Notes: generated by a model from the sequence alone, not told the origin. Shown: positions 18,986 through 28,010, counted from the stretch's first letter. The stretch is 33,776 nt of DNA from Flavobacteriales bacterium (GCA_014381465.1 JACNLP010000020.1:1-33776); one strand, 5' to 3'. Program-made: numbers and translations.

Positions 18986-21900
18986 TTATTCAAAAGATAC
19001 TTTTAATCCTAATCCGCTTAATTCATGTAGCAATACATTGAATGATTCTGGGATTCCTGCTTTTGGTAAAGGGTTTCCTTTTACAATGGCTTCATAAGCT
19101 TTTGCTCTTCCTATTACATCATCCGATTTTAAGGTTAGCATTTCTTGTAAAATGTTGGAAGCACCATAACCCTCCAATGCCCAAACCTCCATTTCACCCA
19201 ACCTTTGCCCACCGAATTGTGCTTTACCCCCAAGTGGTTGCTGTGTTATAAGGGAATATGGTCCGATTGAACGAGCATGCATTTTATCATCAATTAAATG
19301 TCCAAGTTTTAGCATATAAATAATACCAACAGTTGCTGGTTGATCAAACTTTTCGCCAGTACCACCATCATACAAATAAGTTTCTCCATATTCTGCTAAT
19401 CCAGCTTCTTTTAATTCTTTATTAATATCATCAATACTTGCACCATCAAAAACAGGTGTGAAATACTTTTTATTTAATTTCTGACCGGCCCATCCTAAAA
19501 TGGTTTCGTAAATTTGACCAAGATTCATCCTTGAAGGTACCCCAAGTGGATTAAGCACAATATCTACTGGAGTTCCATCTTCCAAAAATGGCATATCTTC
19601 ATCACGAACGATTTTCGCTACAATACCTTTGTTTCCATGTCGCCCTGCTAATTTATCTCCTACTTTTACTTTTCGCTTTTTAGCTACAAAAACTTTGGCT
19701 AATTGCAATATTCCTTTTGGCAATTCATCTCCAACAGTAATAGCAAATTTATCTCTTTTATGCAGACCAAAGATCTCATTATACTTTTTAATATAACCTA
19801 ACAAAATTTTATTTACTATTTTGTTATATTTTACATTTGTAGTCCATTTTTTAGTATCTACTGTTAAGAAATCAACTTCATGAAGCATTTTTTGAGTAAA
19901 CTTTGTGCTTTTTGGGATAATAACTTCTCCTAACACATTTGTTACTCCTTGTGATGCTTTACCGCCAATTAAAGTATATAATTTATCAATAAGTACTTTC
20001 TTTAATTTAGCTGTTTTCTTTTGGAATTCTATTTCAAGTTCATCTAATACATCTTTATCTTGTGCAACTAATCGTTTATCTTTTATTGATTTTGAGAATA
20101 ATGTTTTATTGATAACTACTCCTTCATGTGATGGTTGTGCTTTTAAAGATGCATCTTTTACATCTCCAGCTTTTTCACCAAAAATAGCTCTTAATAATTT
20201 CTCTTCTGGAGTTGGGTCAGACTCTCCTTTTGGAGTAATTTTCCCTATAAGAATATTCCCAGTGCGAATATTTGCTCCAATTCTTATCATTCCATGTTCA
20301 TCCAAATCTTTAGTTGCCTCCTCACTCATATTCGGAATATCAGCAGTAAGTTCTTCTGCTCCCCTTTTGGTTTCTCTTACTGAAACACTATGTTCTTCAA
20401 TATGTAGTGAAGTAAACAAATCTTCACGAACAATTCGCTCTGAAAGTACAATCGCATCTTCAAAATTATATCCTTTCCAAGGCATAAATGCCACTTTCAA
20501 ATTCCTTCCAATTGCTAGCTCTCCATTTTGAGTTGCATATCCTTCACAAAGCACTTGCCCTTTTGTAACCTTATCTCCTATTTTTACAATAGGCTTTATA
20601 TTCATACAAGTACTTTGGTTTGTCTTTTTGAATTTAGTAAGCTCATAAGTTTTGACATCATCATCAAAAATAAAGAGTTGCTCATCTGGGGTGTAATTAT
20701 AACGAACTGTAATTTTACAAGCATCCACATATTCAACTACCCCATTACCTTCTGCATTGATAAGCACTCTAGAATCTCTTGCAACATGTGGTTCTAATCC
20801 TGTCCCAACAATTGGAGCATCCGTTTGTAAAAGTGGAACTGCTTGCCTCATCATATTAGATCCCATCAAAGCTCTGTTGGCATCATCATGTTCCAAAAAT
20901 GGAATAAGTGATGCAGCAATTGAAGCAATCTGATTTGGAGCAACATCCATTAGTTTTATTTCTTTTGGGCTTACAACTGGATAATCTGCTTCTAATCTTG
21001 ATTTAATTCTTCTGTTTGTAAACTTTCCTTCTTCACTGATAGGAGCGTTTGCTTGGGCAATCAGTTTATCTTCTTCATCTTCTGCATTCATATAGATTGG
21101 TTCCTTATCTAATTGAACCACTCCATTTTCTACTTCACGATAAGGTGTTTCAATAAATCCTAAATCGTTAATTTTTGCAAAAACACAAAGGGAAGAAATC
21201 AGTCCAATATTTGGTCCCTCAGGAGTTTCAATTGGACACAATCTTCCATAATGCGTATAGTGTACATCACGCACCTCAAAACCTGCTCTCTCTCTAGATA
21301 AACCACCAGGTCCTAAAGCCGATACTCTTCTTTTGTGAGTAACTTCCGCCAGTGGATTGGTTTGATCCATAAATTGAGACAACTGACTTGTTCCAAAAAA
21401 TGAATTAATTACAGAAGAAAGCGTTTTGGCATTTATTAAATCTATTGTGGTAAATACTTCATTATCTCGAACATTCATTCTTTCTCTGATGGTTCGAGCC
21501 ATTCTGTTAAGTCCTACAAAAAATTGATTTGAAAGTTGCTCTCCAACTGTTCTTACCCTTCTATTTGATAAATGATCGATATCATCAACATCCGTTTTAG
21601 AGTTTACAAGTTCAATTAAGTTTTTAATAATAGAAACAATATCCTCATTTGTTAGAACCTGTTTTGTTTCTGGAACATCTACTCCTAATCTTTTATTTAT
21701 TCTGTATCTACCAACATGTCCTAAACTATATCTTTGATCAGAGAAAAATAATTTATCAATCACACTTCTTGCTGTATCTTCATCTGGCGGCTCGGCACTT
21801 CTTAATTGTCGGTAAATATGTACAACCGCCTCTTTCTCAGAATTTGTAGGGTCTTTTTGTAGTGTATTGTAAATTAGTGCATGGTCCACAACATTTGCAT

Positions 21901-22795
21901 CTTCTTTGTGAAGTAGAATAGTTGGAGAACCAGAATCTACAATCTGATCAATATGTTCTTTTTCTAAAACAACCTCCCTGTCAATGATTACTTCATTTCT
22001 TTCAATAGAAACAAGCTCTCCTGTATCTTCATCCACAAAATCTTCAATCCATGATTTTAAAACCCTAGCAGCTAATCTTCTTCCAATGAGTCGTTTCAAA
22101 CCGCTTTTTGTTACCTTTTCTTCATCCGCCAAATCAAATATTTGAAGAATATCTCTATCGCTTTCATAACCGATTGCTCTAAGCAAAGTAGTAACTGGTA
22201 ATTTCTTTTTCCTATCAATATAGGCAAACATTACATTGTTGATGTCGGTAGCAAATTCAATCCAAGATCCTTTAAAAGGAATTACTCTTGCAGAATATAA
22301 TTTGGTTTCATTTGCATGGAAACTTTGTCCAAAGAAAACGCCAGGAGAACGGTGCAACTGAGACACAATAACCCTTTCTGCTCCATTGATTACAAATGTC
22401 CCTTTTGGAGTCATGTAAGGAACATTTCCAAAATATACATCTTGGATAATGGTTTCAAAATCCTCATGATCTTCATCCGTGCAATAAAGTTTTAACTTTA
22501 CTTTTAGGGGCACTTTATAAGTTAAACCTCTGCTGATACATTCGTCAATAGAGTATCTAGGAGGATCAATGGTATAATCAATAAACTCTAGAACAAAATT
22601 ATTTCTAGAATCTGTAATTGGAAAAATACCCTCAAAGGTTTGATAAAGCCCTTCTTTTTTTCTTTCTTCACTTGTAGTTCCTAATTGGAAGAAATTATTA
22701 AATGGTTCTAATTGTATGTCTAAAAAATCTGGATAATCTATCTGATTTCCTATAGATGCAAAATTTATTCTTTCTGAAATATTAGTCTTAGTCAA
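18986..22795 (-). CDS. rpoB: DNA-directed RNA polymerase subunit beta
   Basis: Second-largest RNA polymerase subunit, 1269 aa. Conserved blocks are YPDFLDIQ near the N-terminus, HRSPGVFF, and the rifampicin-pocket segment [22 protein letters not shown]. Also present are [16 protein letters not shown]-type [14 protein letters not shown] and the C-terminal [15 protein letters not shown]. The rifampicin region has the sensitive-type residues Asp, His, Arg and Ser-like positions seen in wild-type enzymes. The reading frame has no ATG near the expected N-terminus; the start is a TTG at 22795, giving (M)[13 protein letters not shown], which lines up with homologues. It lies 98 bases downstream of rplL, with a hairpin in between. 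Confidence 0.98.
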   Translation of the reverse strand: MTKTNISERINFASIGNQIDYPDFLDIQLEPFNNFFQLGTTSEERKKEGLYQTFEGIFPITDSRNNFVLEFIDYTIDPPRYSIDECISRGLTYKVPLKVKLKLYCTDEDHEDFETIIQDVYFGNVPYMTPKGTFVINGAERVIVSQLHRSPGVFFGQSFHANETKLYSARVIPFKGSWIEFATDINNVMFAYIDRKKKLPVTTLLRAIGYESDRDILQIFDLADEEKVTKSGLKRLIGRRLAARVLKSWIEDFVDEDTGELVSIERNEVIIDREVVLEKEHIDQIVDSGSPTILLHKEDANVVDHALIYNTLQKDPTNSEKEAVVHIYRQLRSAEPPDEDTARSVIDKLFFSDQRYSLGHVGRYRINKRLGVDVPETKQVLTNEDIVSIIKNLIELVNSKTDVDDIDHLSNRRVRTVGEQLSNQFFVGLNRMARTIRERMNVRDNEVFTTIDLINAKTLSSVINSFFGTSQLSQFMDQTNPLAEVTHKRRVSALGPGGLSRERAGFEVRDVHYTHYGRLCPIETPEGPNIGLISSLCVFAKINDLGFIETPYREVENGVVQLDKEPIYMNAEDEEDKLIAQANAPISEEGKFTNRRIKSRLEADYPVVSPKEIKLMDVAPNQIASIAASLIPFLEHDDANRALMGSNMMRQAVPLLQTDAPIVGTGLEPHVARDSRVLINAEGNGVVEYVDACKITVRYNYTPDEQLFIFDDDVKTYELTKFKKTNQSTCMNIKPIVKIGDKVTKGQVLCEGYATQNGELAIGRNLKVAFMPWKGYNFEDAIVLSERIVREDLFTSLHIEEHSVSVRETKRGAEELTADIPNMSEEATKDLDEHGMIRIGANIRTGNILIGKITPKGESDPTPEEKLLRAIFGEKAGDVKDASLKAQPSHEGVVINKTLFSKSIKDKRLVAQDKDVLDELEIEFQKKTAKLKKVLIDKLYTLIGGKASQGVTNVLGEVIIPKSTKFTQKMLHEVDFLTVDTKKWTTNVKYNKIVNKILLGYIKKYNEIFGLHKRDKFAITVGDELPKGILQLAKVFVAKKRKVKVGDKLAGRHGNKGIVAKIVRDEDMPFLEDGTPVDIVLNPLGVPSRMNLGQIYETILGWAGQKLNKKYFTPVFDGASIDDINKELKEAGLAEYGETYLYDGGTGEKFDQPATVGIIYMLKLGHLIDDKMHARSIGPYSLITQQPLGGKAQFGGQRLGEMEVWALEGYGASNILQEMLTLKSDDVIGRAKAYEAIVKGNPLPKAGIPESFNVLLHELSGLGLKVSFE

Positions 22796-22841
22796 GGAAG
22801 TAATCTTTAAATTAAAAAAACGGTTTCTTAAAAAACGAAAT

Positions 22842-22875
22842 GGTTCAGACCTTATATTGCTACAAGATCTGAACC
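22842..22875 (-). promoter_or_regulatory. Attenuator-like hairpin between rplL and rpoB
   Basis: Perfect 8-bp stem, GGTTCAGA at 22842-22849 and TCTGAACC at 22868-22875 (plus-strand reading), with an 18-base loop. On the transcribed minus strand it is followed by an A/T stretch including TTTTTT about five bases later. This resembles the partial terminator that sets the ratio of L7/L12 to RNA polymerase in other bacteria. It could equally be an RNase III site. Confidence 0.5.
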
Positions 22876-22893
22876 TTTATGTTGTGAGTGGAG

Positions 22894-23271
22894 TTATTTT
22901 AACTCTACCTCAGCACCTGCTTCTTCAAGCTGGGTTTTAAAAGCTTCTGCTTCATCTTTAGATACTCCTTCTTTTACTGCTTTTGGTGCACTATCAACAA
23001 TGCCTTTTGCCTCTTTTAATCCTAAGCCAGTAAGTTCTTTTACAAGTTTAACTACTGCAAGCTTAGAACCACCTGCTGCTGTAAGGATTACATCAAACTC
23101 TGATTGTTCCTCACCACCAGCTTCACCGCCACCAGCTGCCGGACCGGCAACAGCAACAGCTGCAGCTGCAGGCTCTATACCATATTCTTCTTTTAATATA
23201 TTAGCCAGCTCATTTACCTCTTTTACTGATAAATTTACTAACTGCTCTGCGAATTCTTTTAGTTCTGCCAT
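22894..23271 (-). CDS. rplL: Large-subunit ribosomal protein bL12 (L7/L12)
   Basis: Stalk protein of the 50S subunit, 125 aa, which recruits and activates translational GTPases such as EF-Tu and EF-G. The N-terminal dimerisation helix region ([20 protein letters not shown]) is followed by a long Ala/Gly hinge around 33-52 and then the C-terminal domain with the GTPase-binding helix ([20 protein letters not shown]). The family's GLGLKEAK motif is intact. It is 72 bases downstream of rplJ; the 98 bases to rpoB contain an attenuator-like hairpin. Confidence 0.98.
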   Translation of the reverse strand: MAELKEFAEQLVNLSVKEVNELANILKEEYGIEPAAAAVAVAGPAAGGGEAGGEEQSEFDVILTAAGGSKLAVVKLVKELTGLGLKEAKGIVDSAPKAVKEGVSKDEAEAFKTQLEEAGAEVELK

Positions 23272-23343
23272 TTTATTTGGTTTTTAATTGTTCAACTTTG
23301 GTTTATTATAAATGTTGGAAGCATTCTTTTTTTTATTCTTTTA

Positions 23344-23865
23344 TTAAGATTCTCTTTCTGCTAATGTTTTAATAATCCCTGACAATTTGTTTCCGCCAGA
23401 TTGTAAGGATGAAATTACATTTTTAGCAGGAGATTGTAATAAGGTAATTATTTCACCAATCAACTCCTCTTTCGATTTTAGTTCTACTAATGAATCTAGA
23501 TTTTCATCTCCTAAATAGAAGCAGCTTTCAATCACAGCAGCTTTCAAAATAGGTTTGTTGTGTTTCTTTCTAAATTCTTTGATGATTTTAGCTGGAGAAT
23601 TACCAACTTCTGTAAACATAATAGAAGTATTTCCGTTAAGGGTTTGGTAAAACTCCTCAAAATTAGAATCATTTCTTTCCATTGCTTTTTTCAAAAGCGT
23701 ATTTTTCACAACCTTTAAAGACACATCTCTTTTAAAACATAATCTTCTCAAATCACTAGATTCTTCTGCAGAAAGCCCAGAAATATCTGTTAAATAAAAA
23801 TTCTTATTCTCACTTAGAAGAATGTCTAAATCTTCAATAAATTTATTTTTTTCCTCTCTTGTCAT
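23344..23865 (-). CDS. rplJ: Large-subunit ribosomal protein uL10
   Basis: Base of the ribosomal stalk, 173 aa; it binds 23S rRNA with L11 and holds the L7/L12 dimers through its C-terminal helix. The N-terminal half shows YLTDISGLSAEESSDLRRL and LKVVKNTLLKKAM, typical of bacterial L10. Only 11 bases separate it from rplA, so there is no room for the long L10 autoregulatory leader that lies at this junction in enterobacteria. The C-terminus ends in a short helix (IIKTLAERES). Confidence 0.97.
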   Translation of the reverse strand: MTREEKNKFIEDLDILLSENKNFYLTDISGLSAEESSDLRRLCFKRDVSLKVVKNTLLKKAMERNDSNFEEFYQTLNGNTSIMFTEVGNSPAKIIKEFRKKHNKPILKAAVIESCFYLGDENLDSLVELKSKEELIGEIITLLQSPAKNVISSLQSGGNKLSGIIKTLAERES

Positions 23866-23876
23866 ATTTTTTTCTT

Positions 23877-24566
23877 TTAATACGCATTTGTAGAAACGGA
23901 CACTCCTAATCCCATTGAACTTGAAATAGAAATGCTTTTAATGTAAATTCCTTTTGCAGCTGACGGCTTTAACTTCATAATAGTTTGGATTAATTCTTCC
24001 GAATTTTCAGCAATCTTTTGTGCATCAAATGATGTTTTGCCAATTGAAGCGTGTACAATTCCAGTTTTATCGACCTTAAAATCAATTTTACCTTTTTTTA
24101 CATCTGACACTGCTTTAGCCACATCATTACTTACCGTCCCTGACTTTGGATTTGGCATAAGTCCTCTAGGTCCTAAAATTCTTCCTAAAGCCCCAATTTT
24201 CCCCATCACAGATGGCATAGTAATAATTACATCTATATCAGTCCAGCCACCTTTGATTTTTTCAATGTACTCTTCCAGACCCACAAAATCAGCACCAGCA
24301 TTTTTCGCCTCATCTTCTTTATCAGCAGGTACAAGTGCAAGCACTTTTACATCCTTACCCGTACCGTTAGGAAGCGTTACAACACCTCTCACCATTTGAT
24401 TTGCTTGTTTAGGATCTACACCCAAACGGATAGCCATATCAACAGAAGCATCAAAGTTTTCAGATGCCGTTTTCTTTACAATATCAACAGCATCTTGCAC
24501 ACTATAGCTAATAGTTGCATCATAGCCATCCAATGCACTCTTTCTTTTTTTACTTAACTTACTCAT
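23877..24566 (-). CDS. rplA: Large-subunit ribosomal protein uL1
   Basis: 23S rRNA-binding protein of the L1 stalk, 229 aa, and in many bacteria the translational repressor of its own operon. Diagnostic segments are [20 protein letters not shown] near residue 38, [14 protein letters not shown]-type [20 protein letters not shown] in the centre, and [14 protein letters not shown] at the C-terminus. It normally follows rplK directly; here two csp genes lie between them, so any L1/L11 translational coupling is broken. The start ATG is 47 bases after the csp stop. Confidence 0.98.
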   Translation of the reverse strand: MSKLSKKRKSALDGYDATISYSVQDAVDIVKKTASENFDASVDMAIRLGVDPKQANQMVRGVVTLPNGTGKDVKVLALVPADKEDEAKNAGADFVGLEEYIEKIKGGWTDIDVIITMPSVMGKIGALGRILGPRGLMPNPKSGTVSNDVAKAVSDVKKGKIDFKVDKTGIVHASIGKTSFDAQKIAENSEELIQTIMKLKPSAAKGIYIKSISISSSMGLGVSVSTNAY

Positions 24567-24613
24567 CTTTAATTTTTGATTTAAAGCGGTTAAGTAACTA
24601 CCAAAAAAAATAT

Positions 24614-24811
24614 TTAAGCAGCTACTATATTCTTTGCTACAGGACCTTTTTCTCCATCAGCTACTTCAAAAGTAACCGCTTGTCCTTCTTTTAATGTTTT
24701 AAAACCCTCCACCTGAATTTCTCCAAAATGTGCGAAATAATCTGTTCCGTCTTCTCCTTCAATAAAGCCGTAACCCTTGCTAGCATTAAACCATTTTACT
24801 GTACCTTCCAT
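24614..24811 (-). CDS. Cold-shock domain protein, downstream copy of a tandem pair
   Basis: Single cold-shock domain of 65 aa, an OB-fold that binds single-stranded RNA and DNA. Family members act as RNA chaperones and some as transcription antiterminators. RNP1 is KGYGFI (12-17). RNP2 is DYFAHF (24-29), which departs from the usual VFVHF: Tyr replaces the first Val and Ala the second, and GEI replaces the common SAI. The protein is identical to that of the copy at 24878-25075; the genes differ at six synonymous third positions. It sits between rplK and rplA inside the ribosomal/RNA polymerase operon, with no promoter that I can recognise in its spacer. It is therefore presumably expressed with nusG and rpoBC. 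Confidence 0.95.
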   Translation of the reverse strand: MEGTVKWFNASKGYGFIEGEDGTDYFAHFGEIQVEGFKTLKEGQAVTFEVADGEKGPVAKNIVAA

Positions 24812-24834
24812 AATTGTTTGTTTTTAAAATTTAT
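24614..24834. repeat. Direct repeat copy 1 (csp gene plus 23-nt leader)
   Basis: 221-bp unit covering the csp stop codon through 23 bases upstream of its ATG. It is repeated at 24878-25098, 264 bp away, with six mismatches and no gap. The identity begins exactly at the stop codon. Farther downstream the two spacers share only scattered blocks (TAGTTA, GCTT, AATCA). Confidence 0.95.
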
Positions 24835-24877
24835 CTAAATTGTGATTCAAGCAACCACCTAACTATATAATCTGCAA

Positions 24878-25075
24878 TTAAGCAGCTACTATATTCTTTG
24901 CTACAGGACCTTTTTCTCCATCAGCTACTTCAAAAGTAACTGCTTGTCCTTCTTTTAATGTTTTAAAACCTTCCACTTGAATTTCTCCAAAATGTGCAAA
25001 ATAATCTGTTCCGTCTTCTCCTTCAATAAAGCCGTAACCTTTGCTTGCATTAAACCATTTTACTGTACCTTCCAT
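24878..25075 (-). CDS. Cold-shock domain protein, upstream copy of a tandem pair
   Basis: Same 65-aa protein as the copy at 24614-24811, 48 bases after the rplK stop. RNP1 (KGYGFI) and the variant RNP2 (DYFAHF) are intact. Compared with the other gene, the changes are in codons for Lys, Ala (two), Phe, Gln and Glu, all silent, so both copies are under purifying selection or are kept alike by gene conversion. The leader is short and A-rich, unlike the long thermosensing leader of E. coli cspA, so temperature control through such a leader is unlikely here. Confidence 0.95.
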   Translation of the reverse strand: MEGTVKWFNASKGYGFIEGEDGTDYFAHFGEIQVEGFKTLKEGQAVTFEVADGEKGPVAKNIVAA

Positions 25076-25098
25076 AATTGTTTGTTTTTAAAATTTAT
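24878..25098. repeat. Direct repeat copy 2 (csp gene plus 23-nt leader)
   Basis: Second member of the tandem 221-bp repeat with the unit at 24614-24834. The 23-base leader before the ATG is identical in both copies, including an A-rich stretch that probably serves as the ribosome-binding region. Confidence 0.95.
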
Positions 25099-25123
25099 AA
25101 TTGTTTTACTATTTGTTAGTCTT

Positions 25124-25564
25124 TTATTTTGTTGGAGCTGTTCCTTTCACTTTTAACCCCATACTTCTAGCAGTACCTGCTACCATTAGCATTGCCGATT
25201 CTACTTTAAAAGCATTCAAATCTGCCATTTTATCTTCTGCTATTACTCTAATCTGATCCCAACTCACTGTTCCTACCTTTTGTCTATTTGGTTCACCAGA
25301 TCCTTTTTTCTTTTTTGCAGCTTCCAAAAGCTGAGATGCCGCAGGAGCTGTTTTAATGATAAACTCAAATGATTTATCAGCATATACTGTAATAACCACC
25401 GGAACAATTTTTCCTGCTTTATCTTGAGTTCTTGCATTAAACTGCTTACAGAATTCCATGATGTTTACACCCTTTGCCCCTAATGCAGGTCCAACTGGTG
25501 GAGCAGGATTTGCAGCCCCTCCTCTAATTTGTAATTTGATTATTCCTGTTACTTCTTTTGCCAT
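25124..25564 (-). CDS. rplK: Large-subunit ribosomal protein uL11
   Basis: 146-aa component of the GTPase-associated centre; binds the 1070 region of 23S rRNA together with thiostrepton-type antibiotics and is needed for RelA activation in many bacteria. The N-terminal domain shows the proline-rich [20 protein letters not shown] segment, and the C-terminal RNA-binding domain has [10 protein letters not shown] and GTARSMGL. It starts three bases after the nusG stop, so translation is probably coupled. It is followed by the tandem csp genes instead of rplA. Confidence 0.98.
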   Translation of the reverse strand: MAKEVTGIIKLQIRGGAANPAPPVGPALGAKGVNIMEFCKQFNARTQDKAGKIVPVVITVYADKSFEFIIKTAPAASQLLEAAKKKKGSGEPNRQKVGTVSWDQIRVIAEDKMADLNAFKVESAMLMVAGTARSMGLKVKGTAPTK

Positions 25565-25567
25565 TTT

Positions 25568-26122
25568 TTAAACTTTTTCTACTTGCATGAAATTCAACTC
25601 CAGTGGAGTTTTTCTTCCAAATATTTTCACTATTAATTTTAACTTTTTCTTCTGCTCATCAATCTGTTCAATCTCTGCATGGAAACTATTAAAAGGACCA
25701 TCAATTACTTTTACCGTTTCTCCCACTACAAAAGGAATATTTACATGCTCATCACTTATCGATAATTCATCTACTTTTCCTAAAATCCTATTAATTTCAG
25801 ATTGTCTCATTGGAACAGGTTCCCCACCTTTTTTCTCTCCTAAAAACCCAAACACTCCCGGCAAAGCTCTTAAAGTATGTGCTATTTCTCCTACCAAATT
25901 TGCTTCAATCAATACATATCCAGGAAAAAAATTTCTTTCTTTACTTACCTTCTTTCCTTTTCTTATTTGATAAACTTTCTCAGTTGGCACCAATACTTGG
26001 GTAACATATTCATTCCAATTCAGCCGACTCACTTCTTTTTCTATATAAGTGCTTATCTTCTTTTCTTGGCCTCCTTTTACCCTTACCACATACCACTTAT
26101 ATTGTATTGCCTCCTGCTCCAT
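25568..26122 (-). CDS. nusG: Transcription termination/antitermination protein NusG
   Basis: Transcription elongation factor of 184 aa that binds the RNA polymerase clamp through its NGN domain and couples to the ribosome or Rho through its KOW domain. The N-terminal KWYVVRVKGGQEKK and the FFPGYVLIEA segment mark the NGN domain; GETVKVIDGPFNSFHAEIEQID marks the KOW motif. An in-frame ATG at 26146 would overlap secE by 17 bases. The ATG at 26122 fits homologues better and leaves seven bases after secE. Confidence 0.97.
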   Translation of the reverse strand: MEQEAIQYKWYVVRVKGGQEKKISTYIEKEVSRLNWNEYVTQVLVPTEKVYQIRKGKKVSKERNFFPGYVLIEANLVGEIAHTLRALPGVFGFLGEKKGGEPVPMRQSEINRILGKVDELSISDEHVNIPFVVGETVKVIDGPFNSFHAEIEQIDEQKKKLKLIVKIFGRKTPLELNFMQVEKV

Positions 26123-26129
26123 TTTTATT

Positions 26130-26324
26130 TTATCCAAAGAAATCATAAAAAACCTTCATCATACTACTAAAAATAGTGTCCATAAAATAAATAAGTAATG
26201 AAATTATTAAAGTTGCAACAGCAACTACTATTCCACTACTTTGTAATTCCGACCAACTCGGCCAACTTACTTTATGTAACAATTCATCAACCGACTCTTT
26301 TATATATAAACCTATCTTTATCAC
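26130..26324 (-). CDS. secE: Preprotein translocase subunit SecE
   Basis: Short single-span SecE of 64 aa that clamps SecY in the inner-membrane translocon. An amphipathic N-terminal helix contains the conserved ELHKVSWPS-like block (ELLHKVSWPSWSEL, 14-27), followed by one transmembrane helix (roughly 31-55). Length is normal for Bacteroidota, which lack the two extra helices of E. coli SecE. It lies between tRNA-Trp (16 bases upstream) and nusG, the common bacterial order. Confidence 0.95.
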   Translation of the reverse strand: MIKIGLYIKESVDELLHKVSWPSWSELQSSGIVVAVATLIISLLIYFMDTIFSSMMKVFYDFFG

Positions 26325-26340
26325 TCTTTTTCTCTTTTAG

Positions 26341-26413
26341 CACGGGTGGAGAGACTCGAACTCCCAGCCAATGGTTTTGGAGACCACTACTCTACCAATT
26401 GAGCTACACCCGT
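26341..26413 (-). tRNA. tRNA-Trp (anticodon CCA)
   Basis: 73-nt cloverleaf. Acceptor ACGGGTG pairs with CACCCGT; anticodon loop CTCCAAA contains CCA; T-loop TTCGAGT. The CCA tail is not encoded. It sits between tuf and secE, as in many bacteria, and is probably released from the operon transcript by processing. Confidence 0.97.
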
Positions 26414-26418
26414 TTATA

Positions 26419-26455
26419 CAGCAATAGGAAGGCTCAATGCCTTCCTCTATTGCTG
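26419..26455 (-). promoter_or_regulatory. Long hairpin between tuf and tRNA-Trp (probable RNA-processing stem)
   Basis: Arms 26419-26433 and 26439-26455 pair over 15 bp with one two-base bulge and a five-base loop (TCAAT). On the transcribed strand the hairpin is followed by TATAAAC, without a T-run, and then the tRNA 5' end six bases later. It is therefore unlikely to be a simple terminator. It is placed to protect the tuf 3' end or to serve as a double-strand nuclease site. Confidence 0.75.
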
Positions 26456-26469
26456 ATAAAACTATGTTT

Positions 26470-27657
26470 TTACTCAATTATTGAAGTAATTTGTCCCGCA
26501 CCAACTGTTCTTCCACCTTCTCTAATAGCAAATCTCAATCCTTCAGTCATTGCTACTTTATTTATCAATTCAACTGTTATTGTTAAGTTATCTCCTGGCA
26601 TAACCATTTCAGTCCCATCAGGCAATTGAATCTCTCCTGTTACATCAGTTGTTCTCAAATAAAATTGAGGTCTGTAATTATTATGGAAAGGAGTGTGCCT
26701 TCCACCCTCTTCCTTCTTTAAAATATAAACCTCAGCTTTAAACTTAGTATGAGGAGTTACAGATCCTGGTTTACAAATAACCATTCCTCTTCTAATGTCT
26801 GATTTCTCAATGCCTCTTAATAAAATACCAACATTATCACCAGCTTCACCTCTATCTAATATTTTTCTAAACATCTCTACACCAGTAATTGTTGAAGCTA
26901 ATTTCTCAGCTCCCATTCCAATGATATCTACAGCATCTCCAGTATTAGCAACACCTGTTTCGATTCTACCTGTTGCTACAGTACCTCTACCAGTAATTGT
27001 AAACACATCTTCTATTGGCATTAAAAATGGTTTTTCATTGTCTCTTACTGGTTCCTCTATATAAGCATCAACTGCATCCATAAGTTCATCAATCTTTCCT
27101 ACCCATTCCGCTTCACCATTTAATGCTCCAAGTGCTGAACCCGCAATAACAGGAGTATTATCCCCATCATAATCATAAAATGAAAGTAATTCTCTTATTT
27201 CCATATCTACCAGTTCAATCAGTTCTTCATCATCTACCATATCTACTTTATTCATAAACACTACCATTCTAGGAATACCAACTTGCCTCCCTAATAAAAT
27301 ATGTTCCCTCGTTTGAGGCATAGGACCATCAGTTGCAGCACACACCAATATTGCTCCATCCATCTGAGCAGCACCTGTTACCATATTTTTTACATAATCC
27401 GCGTGTCCTGGACAATCAACATGGGCATAATGCCTATTCCCTGTCTCATACTCAACATGAGCAGTATTAATTGTAATTCCCCTTTCTTTTTCTTCTGGAG
27501 CATTATCAATCGAATCAAAAGCTGTTACTTCAGCTAATCCTTTTTCTGACAACACTTTTGTAATTGCTGCAGTTAAAGTTGTTTTCCCATGGTCAACATG
27601 ACCAATAGTACCAATGTTTAAATGCGGCTTAGTACGATTAAAATTTTCTTTTGCCAT
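26470..27657 (-). CDS. tuf: Elongation factor Tu
   Basis: Translational GTPase of 395 aa that delivers aminoacyl-tRNA to the ribosome. G1 is GHVDHGKT (19-26), G3 DCPGH (81-85) and G4 NKVD (136-139). The effector region has [12 protein letters not shown]; domain 2 has [13 protein letters not shown]; domain 3 has [22 protein letters not shown]. All key residues are intact. It lies after four tRNA genes (92-base spacer) and before tRNA-Trp, matching the tufB locus order of enterobacteria. Confidence 0.99.
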   Translation of the reverse strand: MAKENFNRTKPHLNIGTIGHVDHGKTTLTAAITKVLSEKGLAEVTAFDSIDNAPEEKERGITINTAHVEYETGNRHYAHVDCPGHADYVKNMVTGAAQMDGAILVCAATDGPMPQTREHILLGRQVGIPRMVVFMNKVDMVDDEELIELVDMEIRELLSFYDYDGDNTPVIAGSALGALNGEAEWVGKIDELMDAVDAYIEEPVRDNEKPFLMPIEDVFTITGRGTVATGRIETGVANTGDAVDIIGMGAEKLASTITGVEMFRKILDRGEAGDNVGILLRGIEKSDIRRGMVICKPGSVTPHTKFKAEVYILKKEEGGRHTPFHNNYRPQFYLRTTDVTGEIQLPDGTEMVMPGDNLTITVELINKVAMTEGLRFAIREGGRTVGAGQITSIIE

Positions 27658-27749
27658 TGCTTTGTTTTTTAGTTACTATTTTTACTTATTTTCAATTTAC
27701 TTCATTTATTTATTCCATGATCAAATCATTCCTTATCAAATAACATTAG

Positions 27750-27821
<72 letters not shown>

Positions 27822-27834
27822 TAAATATAGCTTG

Positions 27835-27907
27835 AGCGGGAGACGGGATTCGAACCCGCGACCCTCAGCTTGGAAGGCTGATGCTCTACCAACTGAGCTA
27901 CTTCCGC
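27835..27907 (-). tRNA. tRNA-Gly (anticodon TCC), with an acceptor-stem mismatch
   Basis: 73-nt cloverleaf; anticodon loop CTTCCAA contains TCC and the T-loop is TTCGAAT. The acceptor 5' strand GCGGAAG faces CTCCCGC, giving an A5-C68 mismatch where an A-T pair is expected. The rest of the molecule looks normal. Confidence 0.95.
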
Positions 27908-27917
27908 TTGAAATTCG

Positions 27918-27999
27918 TGGGGAGAACAGGATTCGAACCTGTGAAGGCTATGCCAACAGATTTACAGTCTGTCCTCGTTGACCGCTTGAGTATCTCCCC
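27918..27999 (-). tRNA. tRNA-Tyr (anticodon GTA)
   Basis: 82-nt class II tRNA with a long variable arm. Acceptor GGGGAGA pairs with TCTCCCC; anticodon loop CTGTAAA contains GTA; discriminator A; T-loop TTCGAAT. Confidence 0.97.
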
Positions 28000-28010
28000 A
28001 GCTATGTTAG

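Noticed and set aside
19905-20531. 208-codon plus-strand open frame opposite rpoB
   Set aside because: It lies wholly inside rpoB on the other strand; the translation is low-complexity (Ser/Phe/Ile-rich) with no family features. A shadow of the conserved gene.
23866-23876. L10 leader RNA between rplA and rplJ
   Set aside because: The spacer is only 11 bases, too short for the structured L10-binding leader.
26198-26629. 143-codon plus-strand frame across secE, tRNA-Trp and the tuf 3' end
   Set aside because: It runs antisense through a tRNA and two conserved genes and has no recognisable domain.
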